A stretch of DNA of 64,000 nucleotides from Oceanococcus sp041619555 (GTDB lineage Bacteria; Pseudomonadota; Gammaproteobacteria; Nevskiales; Oceanococcaceae): assembly GCA_041619555.1 (NCBI GenBank), contig JBFKDQ010000006.1:37205-101204 (forward strand), written 5' to 3'. The notes beneath the pieces are model-generated. The model made no database searches, was not told the origin of the DNA, and saw nothing but the letters and a program-made list of their open reading frames with translations. This document shows, piece by piece, positions 45,166-54,034 of this stretch. Both the position numbers and the translations under genes were made by a program. The first letter of the stretch is position 1. Each line of letters begins with the position of its first letter.

Positions 45166-46755
45166 CTACTGGCCCCGGATCGGGCCCGAAGGGGCAAAGC
45201 TTTCGGCCGTTGCCAGCTGCCACCAGCGGCGCCAGTCATTGTGCTGGATGTCATGCAGCAATTCGCCAGGGCTTAAAAACTGATAGCTCTGCCACAGAGG
45301 AACCGCCTCGCGATGCGTGGTCCGGTGGTAGAAATGCTCCATGGTCAGCTGCCCCGGCGTGCTGACACCGGCGGCGGCGGCCAGATCGCTCAGGGCCTGT
45401 ACCGTGTGCCGATGGAAATTGGCCACGCGCTGGCTCTTGTCGGCCGCGACCAGCGCGCGTTGACGCCAGGGATCCTGCGTGGCGATGCCGACCGGGCAGC
45501 GATTGGTATGGCATTTCTGTGATTGCAGGCAACCCAGGGCGAGCATGAAGCCGCGCGCGGCATTGCACCAGTCCGCGCCGAGGGCCAGACACAGCGCCAT
45601 GTCGAAGCCGGAGACGACCTTGCCGCTGGCGCCGATGCGGATCTTGTCGCGCAGTTCGGCTCCGACCAGGGCGTTGTGCACGAACAGCAGGGCATCGCGC
45701 AGCGGCGTGCCAACATGGTCGGCAAATTCAACCGGTGCGGCGCCGGTGCCGCCTTCCTTGCCGTCCACCACGATGAAGTCCGGATAGACTTCCAGCTGTC
45801 GCATGGCCTTGCACAGGGCAAGGAATTCCCAGCGGTGACCGATGCACAGCTTGATGCCAATCGGCTTGCCCTCGCTCAGTTCACGCAGCAGGGCGACGAA
45901 CTGCAGCAGTTCCCGTGGCGTGGAAAAAGCGCTGTGATAGGGGGGGGAGATACAGTCCTCGCCGACCGGAACACCGCGCGCCCGGGCGATCTCGCGCGTG
46001 ACCTTGGCCGCAGGGAGAATGCCGCCATGGCCCGGTTTGGCGCCTTGCGAGAGCTTGATTTCGATCATTCTGACCTGGGGCAGAACCGCGCTGCGTTGAA
46101 AGGCCTGCGCATTGAAGCGACCCTGGGCATCGCGACAGCCGAAATAGCCGGTGCCGATTTCCCAGATGATGTCGCCGCCGGCGCGGTGGTGAAAGCTCAG
46201 TCCACCCTCACCGCTGTCATGCGCGAAGCCGCCGATCTTCGCGCCCAGATTGAGGGCCCGGATCGCCGCCGCGCTGAGCGCACCAAAACTCATTGCCGAG
46301 ATATTGAGCAGCGAGGAGCTGTAGGGCTGGCTGCAGGTTTCCCCACCGATCATGATCCGGGTTTCGGCCGCATCTGGCGGCCGCGGCGTCATCGAATGAT
46401 TGACCCATTCGAAGCCGGGGGCCTGCGTGTTGCGTTCGGAGCCGAAAGGCATGCTGTCGACCACGCCCTTCGCGCGCTGATACACCAGATCGCGCTGTTC
46501 CCGATCAAAAGGCCGGCCTTCGGTGTCGCTTTCGATGAAGTACTGGCGGATCTGGGGGCGGATTTCTTCCAGCAGCGGGCGCAGCCAGCCGGTGATCGGG
46601 TAATTGCGCCGCAGGCTGTGCTTTTTCTGGCTCAGGTCCCACAGCCCCAGCAGGCTGAGCGCAACCAGGATCAGACTCAGCCACATGGGGGCGGAGAAGC
46701 TGAGGGCGAGCGCGCTGCCGATGATCAGCCCGAAGAATGGAAACAGTCGCATCAT
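45166..46755 (-). CDS. FMN-binding glutamate synthase family protein with membrane anchor
   Basis: The 529-residue protein has two N-terminal hydrophobic helices (about 5–42), then a GltB-like TIM-barrel with FMN motifs (GEGGLSFHHRAGGDIIWEIG, PVGEDCISP, KLSQGAKPGHGGILPAAKV) and a cysteine-rich CLQSQKCHTNRCPVGIATQ Fe-S motif. It lacks the glutaminase domain of glutamate synthase, so the ammonia source and reaction are uncertain. Homologues are widespread and uncharacterised. ATG 46755 and 46752 are equivalent starts. Confidence 0.82.
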   Translation of the reverse strand: MMRLFPFFGLIIGSALALSFSAPMWLSLILVALSLLGLWDLSQKKHSLRRNYPITGWLRPLLEEIRPQIRQYFIESDTEGRPFDREQRDLVYQRAKGVVDSMPFGSERNTQAPGFEWVNHSMTPRPPDAAETRIMIGGETCSQPYSSSLLNISAMSFGALSAAAIRALNLGAKIGGFAHDSGEGGLSFHHRAGGDIIWEIGTGYFGCRDAQGRFNAQAFQRSAVLPQVRMIEIKLSQGAKPGHGGILPAAKVTREIARARGVPVGEDCISPPYHSAFSTPRELLQFVALLRELSEGKPIGIKLCIGHRWEFLALCKAMRQLEVYPDFIVVDGKEGGTGAAPVEFADHVGTPLRDALLFVHNALVGAELRDKIRIGASGKVVSGFDMALCLALGADWCNAARGFMLALGCLQSQKCHTNRCPVGIATQDPWRQRALVAADKSQRVANFHRHTVQALSDLAAAAGVSTPGQLTMEHFYHRTTHREAVPLWQSYQFLSPGELLHDIQHNDWRRWWQLATAESFAPSGPIRGQ

Positions 46756-46834
46756 GGTCTGGCTACTCGATGGTGGGGGTCATCCGCAGGGCCGGCGGCC
46801 TCATTGCCGCAAGCCCATGGTGTGGCGATGGTGC

Positions 46835-48967
46835 TCATCGCGCGCGCTGGCTCAGTTCCTTGCGCAGGCTCTGGCTGCGCTGCGCCAGGTACTGGCGGAT
46901 CAGCTCCACTTCGGTGGCGCCGAGTAGATGGCTGAAGGGCGGCATGCCCTCGGCCACGCGGGCGCCGGCCACGATTGCCTGAAAATTCTCCTGGGTTTCC
47001 GCGCTCATGTAGCGCAGGTCTGGAATCAGGCCGTTGCCAATGGCCCCCAGGCCATGACAGACCGCGCAGACGCCGTGGTAGAGATCCTTGCCGGCCGCCA
47101 GTTGCTCTGCATTGGCGGTCACTTCAGGCACGCGCGGCACCGGCAGCGGCTGCATCTGCGGTGTCGGCAACTGGGCGCGTCCGCCAAGTTTGAAACTGAG
47201 CACCCGCGCTTCGGTCGGGACCTGGACCTGCGGTTGCAGGGCGCCGGCAAAGGCCAGGGCATAGACGCCACCCCAGCCTGCCATCAGGGTGATGTACTGC
47301 TCGCCATCAAGTTCATAGCTGATCGGCGCCGCCACCACGCCACTGTTGGTCGGGGCCGACCACAGCAGCGCGCCGGTGTCGGCGGCGCGGGCTTCGAAGC
47401 GGCCTTCGGCGGTGCCCTGAAACACCAGATTGCCGGAGGTCGACAGGGTGCCGCCATTCCAGGGCGAGACGCGGTCGATTGCCCAGGCGGCCTCTTGCTT
47501 TACCGGATCCCAGGCCAGCAGTTGCCCCTTGCCGGACTTGCCGATCGCGGCCAGGGTGGCCGGGTCGTCGGGCAGACGCAGCGGCGCCGTGCCGACATTC
47601 CACAGATACGGGGCGACGACCGGCGGGCTGCCCTGGTCGGCATATAGATGGGCCAGGATGGTGGTCGGCACATAGACCAGTCCGGTGGTGGGGTTGTAGG
47701 ACATGGTCTGCCAGTTGTGGCCGCCGACCGGACTGGGCATGATCAGTTTCGGCTCCTGGCTGTAGTCGCTGTTCGCAGTCTTGATCGGCCGACCGCTTTG
47801 TGGATCAATGCCGGAGGCCCAGGTCACCGGCACGTAATTGTTCGCCGAAAGCAGTTCGCCGGTCGCACGATCCAGGACATAGAAAAAACCGTTCTTCGGT
47901 GCCTGCATCAGCACCTTGCGCAATTCGCCCTTGATCGTCAGGTCGGCCAGCATGATGTGCTGGGTCGCGGTGTAATCCCAGGCTTCTCCCGGAGTGGTCT
48001 GGTAATGCCAGACATAGGCGCCGGTATCCGGCCTCAAGGCGACGATCGATGAAAGAAACAGATTGTCACCACGACCCTCGGAGCGGTACTTGATGTTCGA
48101 GGGGGAGCCGTTGCCGACGCCGATGTAGAGCAGATCCAGTTCCGGGTCATAGGCCATCGCGTCCCAGACGGTGCCGCCGCCACCCTGCTTGTAGTAGGTG
48201 TCGCCAAACCAGGTCTTGCGCGCCATTTCCAGGGCCGGGGATTCCGCACCGGCAGCCGGGTCGCCGGGCACGGTATAGAAGCGCCAGGCCAGCTTGCCGG
48301 TGTCGGCATCATAGGCGCTGACATAGCCGCGCACCCCGAGCTCGGCGCCGCCATTGCCGATGATGACCTTTCCGCGTACGACCCGTGGAGCGCCGGTGAT
48401 GGTGTAATTCTGTGCCGGATCGACGGTCAGGGTGGACCAGAGTTCCTGTCCGGTGGCGGCATCCAGGGCGATCAGACGTCCATCATAGGCGCCGACGAAA
48501 ATCTTGCCCTGCCAGGCGGCGACGCCGCGATTCACCGGGCCACAGCAGCCGCGGCCGGCCACCGATTTGGCGATCTGTGGGTCGTAGCGCCACAACAGGC
48601 GGCCGTTACGCGGATCCAGGGCATAAACGATGCTGAATGCGCCGGTGGTGTAGAGCACGCCGTCGACCAGCAGCGGCGTGGCCTCAGTGCCGCGATCGAT
48701 GTCCAGCTTGTAACTCCAGGCCAGCCCCAAGTCGGACACGTTGCCGGTGTGGATGGTGCCCAGCGGCACATGGCGCTGCTCGCCAGGGCCGCGACCGTAG
48801 CTGCGCCATTGGCTGACATCGTCCCAGGCTTCGCTCAGTGGGAGGGCGGAATCTGGCGCAGCCGTTGGACTGGGCTGGGTGGGCGCGCTTTGCGGACGCA
48901 GCAAGGCGCCGGAGCAGGCGACCAGCGCCAGGGCGCCGGCAAGCAGAATGATGGATCGTGACTTCAT
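46835..48967 (-). CDS. Quinohaemoprotein (PQQ) alcohol dehydrogenase, lipoprotein form
   Basis: The 710-residue protein has a lipobox (LALVAC, Cys18). An eight-bladed PQQ propeller follows with the vicinal cysteine pair Cys141–Cys142 (GRGCCGPVNRG) and WDYTATQ at 330–336, where Asp331 is the catalytic base candidate. The position two after it is Thr, not the Asp of lanthanide-dependent enzymes, so a Ca-dependent type is expected. A C-terminal cytochrome c domain has CAVCH (634–638) and a Met ligand near GMPPF. ATG 48967 follows GGAGCC. The substrate alcohol is unknown. Confidence 0.9.
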   Translation of the reverse strand: MKSRSIILLAGALALVACSGALLRPQSAPTQPSPTAAPDSALPLSEAWDDVSQWRSYGRGPGEQRHVPLGTIHTGNVSDLGLAWSYKLDIDRGTEATPLLVDGVLYTTGAFSIVYALDPRNGRLLWRYDPQIAKSVAGRGCCGPVNRGVAAWQGKIFVGAYDGRLIALDAATGQELWSTLTVDPAQNYTITGAPRVVRGKVIIGNGGAELGVRGYVSAYDADTGKLAWRFYTVPGDPAAGAESPALEMARKTWFGDTYYKQGGGGTVWDAMAYDPELDLLYIGVGNGSPSNIKYRSEGRGDNLFLSSIVALRPDTGAYVWHYQTTPGEAWDYTATQHIMLADLTIKGELRKVLMQAPKNGFFYVLDRATGELLSANNYVPVTWASGIDPQSGRPIKTANSDYSQEPKLIMPSPVGGHNWQTMSYNPTTGLVYVPTTILAHLYADQGSPPVVAPYLWNVGTAPLRLPDDPATLAAIGKSGKGQLLAWDPVKQEAAWAIDRVSPWNGGTLSTSGNLVFQGTAEGRFEARAADTGALLWSAPTNSGVVAAPISYELDGEQYITLMAGWGGVYALAFAGALQPQVQVPTEARVLSFKLGGRAQLPTPQMQPLPVPRVPEVTANAEQLAAGKDLYHGVCAVCHGLGAIGNGLIPDLRYMSAETQENFQAIVAGARVAEGMPPFSHLLGATEVELIRQYLAQRSQSLRKELSQRAR

Positions 48968-49382
48968 GGTATGGCTCCATTGCAGCAAAGGCCGGTCCAC
49001 CAGGCACGCAGGCCCGGCACCGGTCTTACTTTGGGCGAGGGCTGATGTTCCTGCAAGTCGGGGCTTGGCGCGGCCGAGGAGTGGTTTCAGCGTTGCGGTG
49101 AACCTGTCAATCACGCGTGAATAGTCGCGAAATTTGCCGAAAACTGACCAAAAATGTCAGTTCTTCACGTTTGCTTGACTTCCAGTGGATTACCGGGATT
49201 GTGCTGCAAGTTCCTGAGTCAAATCGACTAACAGAAAAATCGTGGAAAGCAAAGGATCTTGGCCTCGACCTTGCTATCCTGTTCGATAAGTGACGCTGCG
49301 CGGTGCTGGGGAGCACGGCATGGGGTCACAAACAATAAAACGGGATCAAACGGCACGCGGTGCCGTTACGAGGGAAAACAAT
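48968..49382. other. Divergent regulatory region, PQQ dehydrogenase / DUF1800 pair
   Basis: AT-rich relative to its surroundings and carries a 7-bp inverted repeat (49142–49162), suggesting shared control of both transcripts. No RNA gene is recognised. Confidence 0.45.
49142..49162. promoter_or_regulatory. Inverted repeat AACTGAC–7–GTCAGTT, possible operator
   Basis: A perfect 7-bp dyad with a 7-base AT-rich centre, in the divergent region between the quinohaemoprotein gene and the second DUF1800 gene. The regulator is unknown. Confidence 0.4.
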
Positions 49383-51125
49383 ATGGATATGCAGCGTCGC
49401 TCGTTGTTGACGGGCATGGCGGCCATGCCCGCCGTGGCTGGAGCCGATTTGATCGGCTCCGCCGATTACTGGATCAACGACAATCTGGTCAATCGAAATT
49501 ACGCCGGTTTCGAGCTTGAAACCTATGCGGGGATCGAGACCGTTGCCGATCTGCCGCTGGCCGATGATGCGCATCATCTGCTCAGCCGGACCAGCTTCGG
49601 CATCCGCCGCGATGAACTCGAACATGTTCGTGCGATCGGCAATGCGGCCTACATCGAGGAGCAGTTGCAGCCAGACCTGATTCCGGATGCTTTGTGCGAA
49701 GCCGAGGTGGGTTACAGCTTCACTGCCTACTTCCTGCCACGCAGGCTGCTGACCTACTACTATTCCGGCCGCGCCATCAGTCCCGATCACTCGATCGAGA
49801 ACGGCCTGAAACAGACTCTAGGGCGCATTGGCATCGAAACCGGCGGGCTGGCCAGTATTGATGATCCGCTGTGGAACGAAATCCATTTCGGCGGCACCAC
49901 CGCCGGCCCGCACCGGGCCGAGGCCCAACTGCGGGGTTCCACGATCTACCGGGCGATGCTGAGCAAACGGCAGCTGTATGAGGTGATGGTGGAATTCTGG
50001 AGCAATCACTTCAATATCTATGCCGGGCTGTCACGGCAAACGCGGATTCACAAGCTGCTGGATGATCGCGAGGTGATCCGGCCCAATGCGCTGGGACTGT
50101 TCCGCAATCTGCTTACCGCCTCGGCCAGAAGCACGGCGATGCTCTACTACCTGGATGGGGTGAGCAACGTCAAAGGCGCGCCGAATGAAAACTATGCGCG
50201 AGAAATCATGGAGCTGCACACTCTGGGTATCGACGCGATGGATGCCGAAGGCGGCTATACCGAAACGGATGTGCAGGAGGTCGCACGCTGTTTCACCGGC
50301 TGGACCGTGGATGAGACGCTGGGCGATTTCAAGTTCGATCCCGCCCGCCACGATGATGGCGAGAAATGGGTGATGGGGCAGCGCATCGCCGCTGGGGGAG
50401 GCATCAATGACGGCCTGCAGGTCATCGACATCCTGGTGAACAGCCGATTCACCGCCCTGAACGTGGCGCGCAAGCTGATCCGGCGCTTTGTCTGCGATAC
50501 ACCGGAACCACAGATGGTGGAAGACCTGGCCGATGTGTTTGAAGGCCATCATCCGGCCCTGAATGCGGGGCAGTTCGGGGTGCGCGGCGATGTCCGTGCC
50601 ATGCTGCGTTATCTGCTGAATTCGCCGGGTTTTCTCGCGGCCAAGGACCGCAAGTTCAAGCGCCCATTCGAGTTCTATCTGTCGGCCATCCGCGCCACCG
50701 GTGCCGGAGTCAAGCGCGAAAACGGCAGGATTCTGATCATCGATCTGGAAGCCCTGGGCCAGGTGCCGCATGACTGGGAACTGCCAACCGGCTACCCGGA
50801 TGAGATCGGGTACTGGTCCAGTTCCGCCTGGACCCTGCGGCGCTGGACCGAATCGGCTGCGATCGGCGGCGGTCGCAACTATCCGACTTTCCTGGATGTG
50901 GATGAAACCATGAATCAGGCCAGGACCGCGGCGCAGATTGTCGAAAATCTGCGGCAGCGCATCCTGCACCGCGAACTCAAGCCACAAGACCGCACGATCT
51001 TCGAGACTTTCGTGCACGGTGCCGGTGGTCAGCGTGATGCCGAAATGCGTCCTGCCGAGGCCATCGCCAAGGCCAGCGGCGTCATCGGCCTGATGCTCAG
51101 CTCACCTTACTTTCAAGCGCGCTAG
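49383..51125 (+). CDS. DUF1800 family protein, copy 2
   Basis: The 580-residue protein has a twin-arginine-like N-terminus (MDMQRRSLLTGMAAMPAVAG) and the DUF1800 signature HLLSRTSFGIRRDE, EFWSNHFNIYAGL, NENYAREIMELHTLGIDAMD and VARKLIRRFVCD. ATG 49383 follows GAGGGAAAA. It is about 100 residues longer than copy 1. It is 12 bases from the DUF1501 gene, and divergent from the quinohaemoprotein dehydrogenase. Confidence 0.87.
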   Translation: MDMQRRSLLTGMAAMPAVAGADLIGSADYWINDNLVNRNYAGFELETYAGIETVADLPLADDAHHLLSRTSFGIRRDELEHVRAIGNAAYIEEQLQPDLIPDALCEAEVGYSFTAYFLPRRLLTYYYSGRAISPDHSIENGLKQTLGRIGIETGGLASIDDPLWNEIHFGGTTAGPHRAEAQLRGSTIYRAMLSKRQLYEVMVEFWSNHFNIYAGLSRQTRIHKLLDDREVIRPNALGLFRNLLTASARSTAMLYYLDGVSNVKGAPNENYAREIMELHTLGIDAMDAEGGYTETDVQEVARCFTGWTVDETLGDFKFDPARHDDGEKWVMGQRIAAGGGINDGLQVIDILVNSRFTALNVARKLIRRFVCDTPEPQMVEDLADVFEGHHPALNAGQFGVRGDVRAMLRYLLNSPGFLAAKDRKFKRPFEFYLSAIRATGAGVKRENGRILIIDLEALGQVPHDWELPTGYPDEIGYWSSSAWTLRRWTESAAIGGGRNYPTFLDVDETMNQARTAAQIVENLRQRILHRELKPQDRTIFETFVHGAGGQRDAEMRPAEAIAKASGVIGLMLSSPYFQAR

Positions 51126-51137
51126 GGGAGATTCGTC

Positions 51138-52415
51138 ATGCTCAGAAGAGAATTGCTTGCCGGCGTCGGCGCCGCGGCCAGTCTGGCCTTGTTCAGCCAG
51201 CGTGCCGGGGCGCAGGACTGCCCAAACATCAACGTTCGTCATGATCGCGATGTCCTGATCCAGATTTTCCTGCGTGGCGGTGCGGATGCGCTGAATCTCT
51301 GCGTGCCCTATGGCGATGATGACTATCTTCCGCTGCGGCGCTCCGACCAGGGCCTGTTCGATATCGCCATCGATGCCCCGCTGCAGCTTGGGGATGATTA
51401 TTTCGCCCTGCACCCGAAGTTCCAGTCCTTGATCGACAGCGGCTGCTGGAGCGCCGGCGATCTGGCATTCGTGGTCGGCGCCGGCACGCCGGACGGGCGG
51501 CGCTCGCACTTTGCCAATGAAGATCGCATCGAGTATGCCAACGGTCTGGAGCGGGCCACCGACGGTGGCTGGATGGCGCGCTACCTGCGCGCCGCCCCCA
51601 GCGTCACCAGTACCCCGTTTGCCCGCGCTCTGGCGCTGCAGCCCTATGCGCCCAGCGCCCTGTTCGGGTCGACCAGCGTGGTGACCACCCGGCGCCTGGC
51701 CGAACTCGCGTTCGATGTGGATGACCAGACGGCGTACGCCGAAGCGCTGAGGCAGTTGCATGCGCGGGCGCAGACACCGGTGGAGAAGCTCGGCGCCCGC
51801 ACCGGCGAGGTGATGGATGCGGTGGGCTGCAAGAACCTGCTCGAGGTGACCCACAATGGGGTCAGCTATCCGGATACCGTGCTGGGCAGCCAACTGGCAG
51901 AGGCGGCCAAGGTGGTCAAGGCGGTGCCGGAGATCGAACTGATCACGCTGGACTACGGTGGCTGGGACACGCACGGGGATCAGCTCGCGCGCCACGACGT
52001 GCTGGTCGGCGACCTGTCCGACGCCCTGGCCGCTCTGTATCGGGATCTTTCCCTGCAGTCCGGGCGCGGTCACATCGGCAACGTGACCGTGATGGTGCAA
52101 TCGGAATTCGGTCGCCGCCTGCAGGCCAATGGCTCGCATGGCACGGATCATGGCAGCGGTGGCTTGATGTTGCTGCTCGGCGGCGGCGTCAAGGGTGGTT
52201 TCCACACCCAGAACTGGAGCCGGGGCAAGCACAGCCTGCTCGGTGAAATGGAAGAAAACGGCGATCTCAAGGTCACGACAGACTACCGCAGCGTGCTGGT
52301 GCAGCTGCTCGAACGACGCCTGCGGCTGAGCCTGTCACTGGACGAATGGGAGCGGATGTTTCCCGGCTTCGGTTTTCAGCCGGGAGGGCTGGATCTGTTC
52401 GCCCCGCGCGGCTGA
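51138..52415 (+). CDS. DUF1501 family protein, copy 2
   Basis: The 425-residue protein begins MLRRELLAGVGAAASLALFS, a Tat/Sec-like leader, then IQIFLRGGADALNLCVP, LDYGGWDTHGDQLARHDVLV, VMVQSEFGRRLQANGSHG and TDHGSGGLMLLLGGG. It is the partner of the DUF1800 gene just upstream. It shares the DUF1501 core with copy 1 but has diverged. The function is unknown. Confidence 0.88.
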   Translation: MLRRELLAGVGAAASLALFSQRAGAQDCPNINVRHDRDVLIQIFLRGGADALNLCVPYGDDDYLPLRRSDQGLFDIAIDAPLQLGDDYFALHPKFQSLIDSGCWSAGDLAFVVGAGTPDGRRSHFANEDRIEYANGLERATDGGWMARYLRAAPSVTSTPFARALALQPYAPSALFGSTSVVTTRRLAELAFDVDDQTAYAEALRQLHARAQTPVEKLGARTGEVMDAVGCKNLLEVTHNGVSYPDTVLGSQLAEAAKVVKAVPEIELITLDYGGWDTHGDQLARHDVLVGDLSDALAALYRDLSLQSGRGHIGNVTVMVQSEFGRRLQANGSHGTDHGSGGLMLLLGGGVKGGFHTQNWSRGKHSLLGEMEENGDLKVTTDYRSVLVQLLERRLRLSLSLDEWERMFPGFGFQPGGLDLFAPRG

Positions 52416-52541
52416 ACTGGCGGCGGCGCTCCGGCCCTGCCTGTACCCAGGCGCTCGCGCTGTCGCCCATGGGAGCCTGGCCGGTCGGTGGCCGGCCGGG
52501 CTTGGTGGTGAGAGTCGTGGGGCAGATGCAACGAGCCGATC

Positions 52542-53528
52542 TCAGCCAGGCTCGGTTTGCGTGATCGCGGTTCCGCAGGCGGACAGGACCGTTCTTGCGA
52601 GACGCTCCCGGTCCGCCAGATCGCGCATCAGAATCTGGGCAGGCTCGATGCGACAGGGTGGCGGTGAGAGTTCATCCACATCGGCCGGATCGACCAAGAA
52701 CAGATCCAGGAAGTCGGCATAGTGGGTCGCGACGGTGCCGGCCACGGGGCGCAGTCCCAGCTCCCGCATCAGCTTGACCGTCGGTCCCTTGACCGCCTTG
52801 CCATTGATGACCGGGGAGACGGCCACGACAGGCGCGGTGCTGGCCCGAAGCGCTGCGCGGATGCCGGGCACGGCCAGGATCGGATCGATGCTGAGCCAGG
52901 GATTGGACGGGCAGAGGAGGATCAGCGCGCAGTGCTTTGAGGTGATGCTGTCGATGACGCCTGGGGCCGGCTGCGCGATGTCCGCGCCGACATATTCGAT
53001 CGCATCGATCACCGGTTCGCAGCGCTGGCGCACGAAGTAGTCCTGGAAGTCGAGCCAGCCGTCCGAGCCGCGCAGGCGGGTGCGCACCGGCTGATCGCTC
53101 ATTGGCAGCACCTGGCAGCGCAGGCCGAGCTGCTGTGCCAGCCAGGCGGTGATTTCACTCTTGCTCTGACCCAGTCGCAGGCGATGACTGCGCTGGACAT
53201 GGACGGCCAGATCCGCATCGCCGAGCTGAAACCACGCATCGCCGCCAAGTGCGGCCAGTGCGCTCATGAAGTTCCAGGTCTCGTCCCGCCGCCCCCAGCC
53301 GCGGGACTCGTCGGAGAGCCCGGACAGGGTGTAGAGCAGGGTGTCGAGATCGGGGCAGATGTTGAGGCCGAGATATTCGAAATCATCGCCCGTATTGACG
53401 ATGAAGCGGAGGTCTTCCGGGGGCATGATGCGACTCAGGCCCAGCGCCAGTTTGGCGCCACCCACGCCGCCGGTCAGCGCGACGACATGCGGAGTGGGTG
53501 CTTGCTGGTTCGGGGAGGCTGCAGCCAT
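52542..53528 (-). CDS. cofD: Phospho-lactate/phosphoenolpyruvyl transferase CofD (F420 biosynthesis)
   Basis: The 328-residue protein is CofD/FbiA. It moves the phospho-acyl part of the guanosine-diphospho precursor onto 7,8-didemethyl-8-hydroxy-5-deazariboflavin. GGVGGAKLALGL (20–31), NTGDDFEYLG (45–54) and SPVINGKAVKGPTVKLMREL are family motifs. It is on the minus strand, apart from and facing away from the other F420 genes. Its 5' end is duplicated in decayed form at 56370–56550. It is full length. Confidence 0.93.
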   Translation of the reverse strand: MAAASPNQQAPTPHVVALTGGVGGAKLALGLSRIMPPEDLRFIVNTGDDFEYLGLNICPDLDTLLYTLSGLSDESRGWGRRDETWNFMSALAALGGDAWFQLGDADLAVHVQRSHRLRLGQSKSEITAWLAQQLGLRCQVLPMSDQPVRTRLRGSDGWLDFQDYFVRQRCEPVIDAIEYVGADIAQPAPGVIDSITSKHCALILLCPSNPWLSIDPILAVPGIRAALRASTAPVVAVSPVINGKAVKGPTVKLMRELGLRPVAGTVATHYADFLDLFLVDPADVDELSPPPCRIEPAQILMRDLADRERLARTVLSACGTAITQTEPG

Positions 53529-54034
53529 GTTCGGGGTTTCCGGGCCTTGTCAGGGGGGCGAAGCCGACCGTTCCGGCAGATCCGCGCATTAGAAGACGGT
53601 CTGAGGCAGCAGATGGGCCGGGATGGGAGATGCTTGATCGAAGCAGTCTGCGGCCAGTTGTGGCCTGTGTAAAATCTGGCCGATCGAGCCTGGTGTGCCT
53701 GAACAATGATTTTTTCGATTGTGGTTCTCCAACGGTGTGGGTCTGGATGATCCGCAGGTGGGCACGGCCCGCAGGCCAGGAAGCAGAGGCCAATCAGGTC
53801 GATTGGATGGTCATGACGGTTCCGTGAGGCCGGACTGGTATGGCCCGGTTTTCGCATGAGGTGATGCATCAGACCGGGCGTCCACGGCAGTGCAATGGCG
53901 AAAGTCATTCTGGCCACCCCATTGGTGACCGGAAGCGTTCAAGGGATCATCCGACGATCATGAGTGGTTCTTGGGCCTTTCGCGCCAGCCTGGGCGCTGG
54001 CTGCGGATCACAGGTACCGCATCAAACGGAGAGC
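53529..54034. other. Region between cofD and the DUF6351 gene
   Basis: The stretch up to about 53570, just upstream of cofD, is similar to 56550–56600. The rest holds no supportable gene; a 22-codon frame starting MAKVILATPL at 53895 is too short to judge. Confidence 0.45.

Noticed and set aside
53895..53963. Short frame starting MAKVILATPLVTGS upstream of the DUF6351 gene
   Set aside because: 22 codons, no ribosome site, no recognised family.
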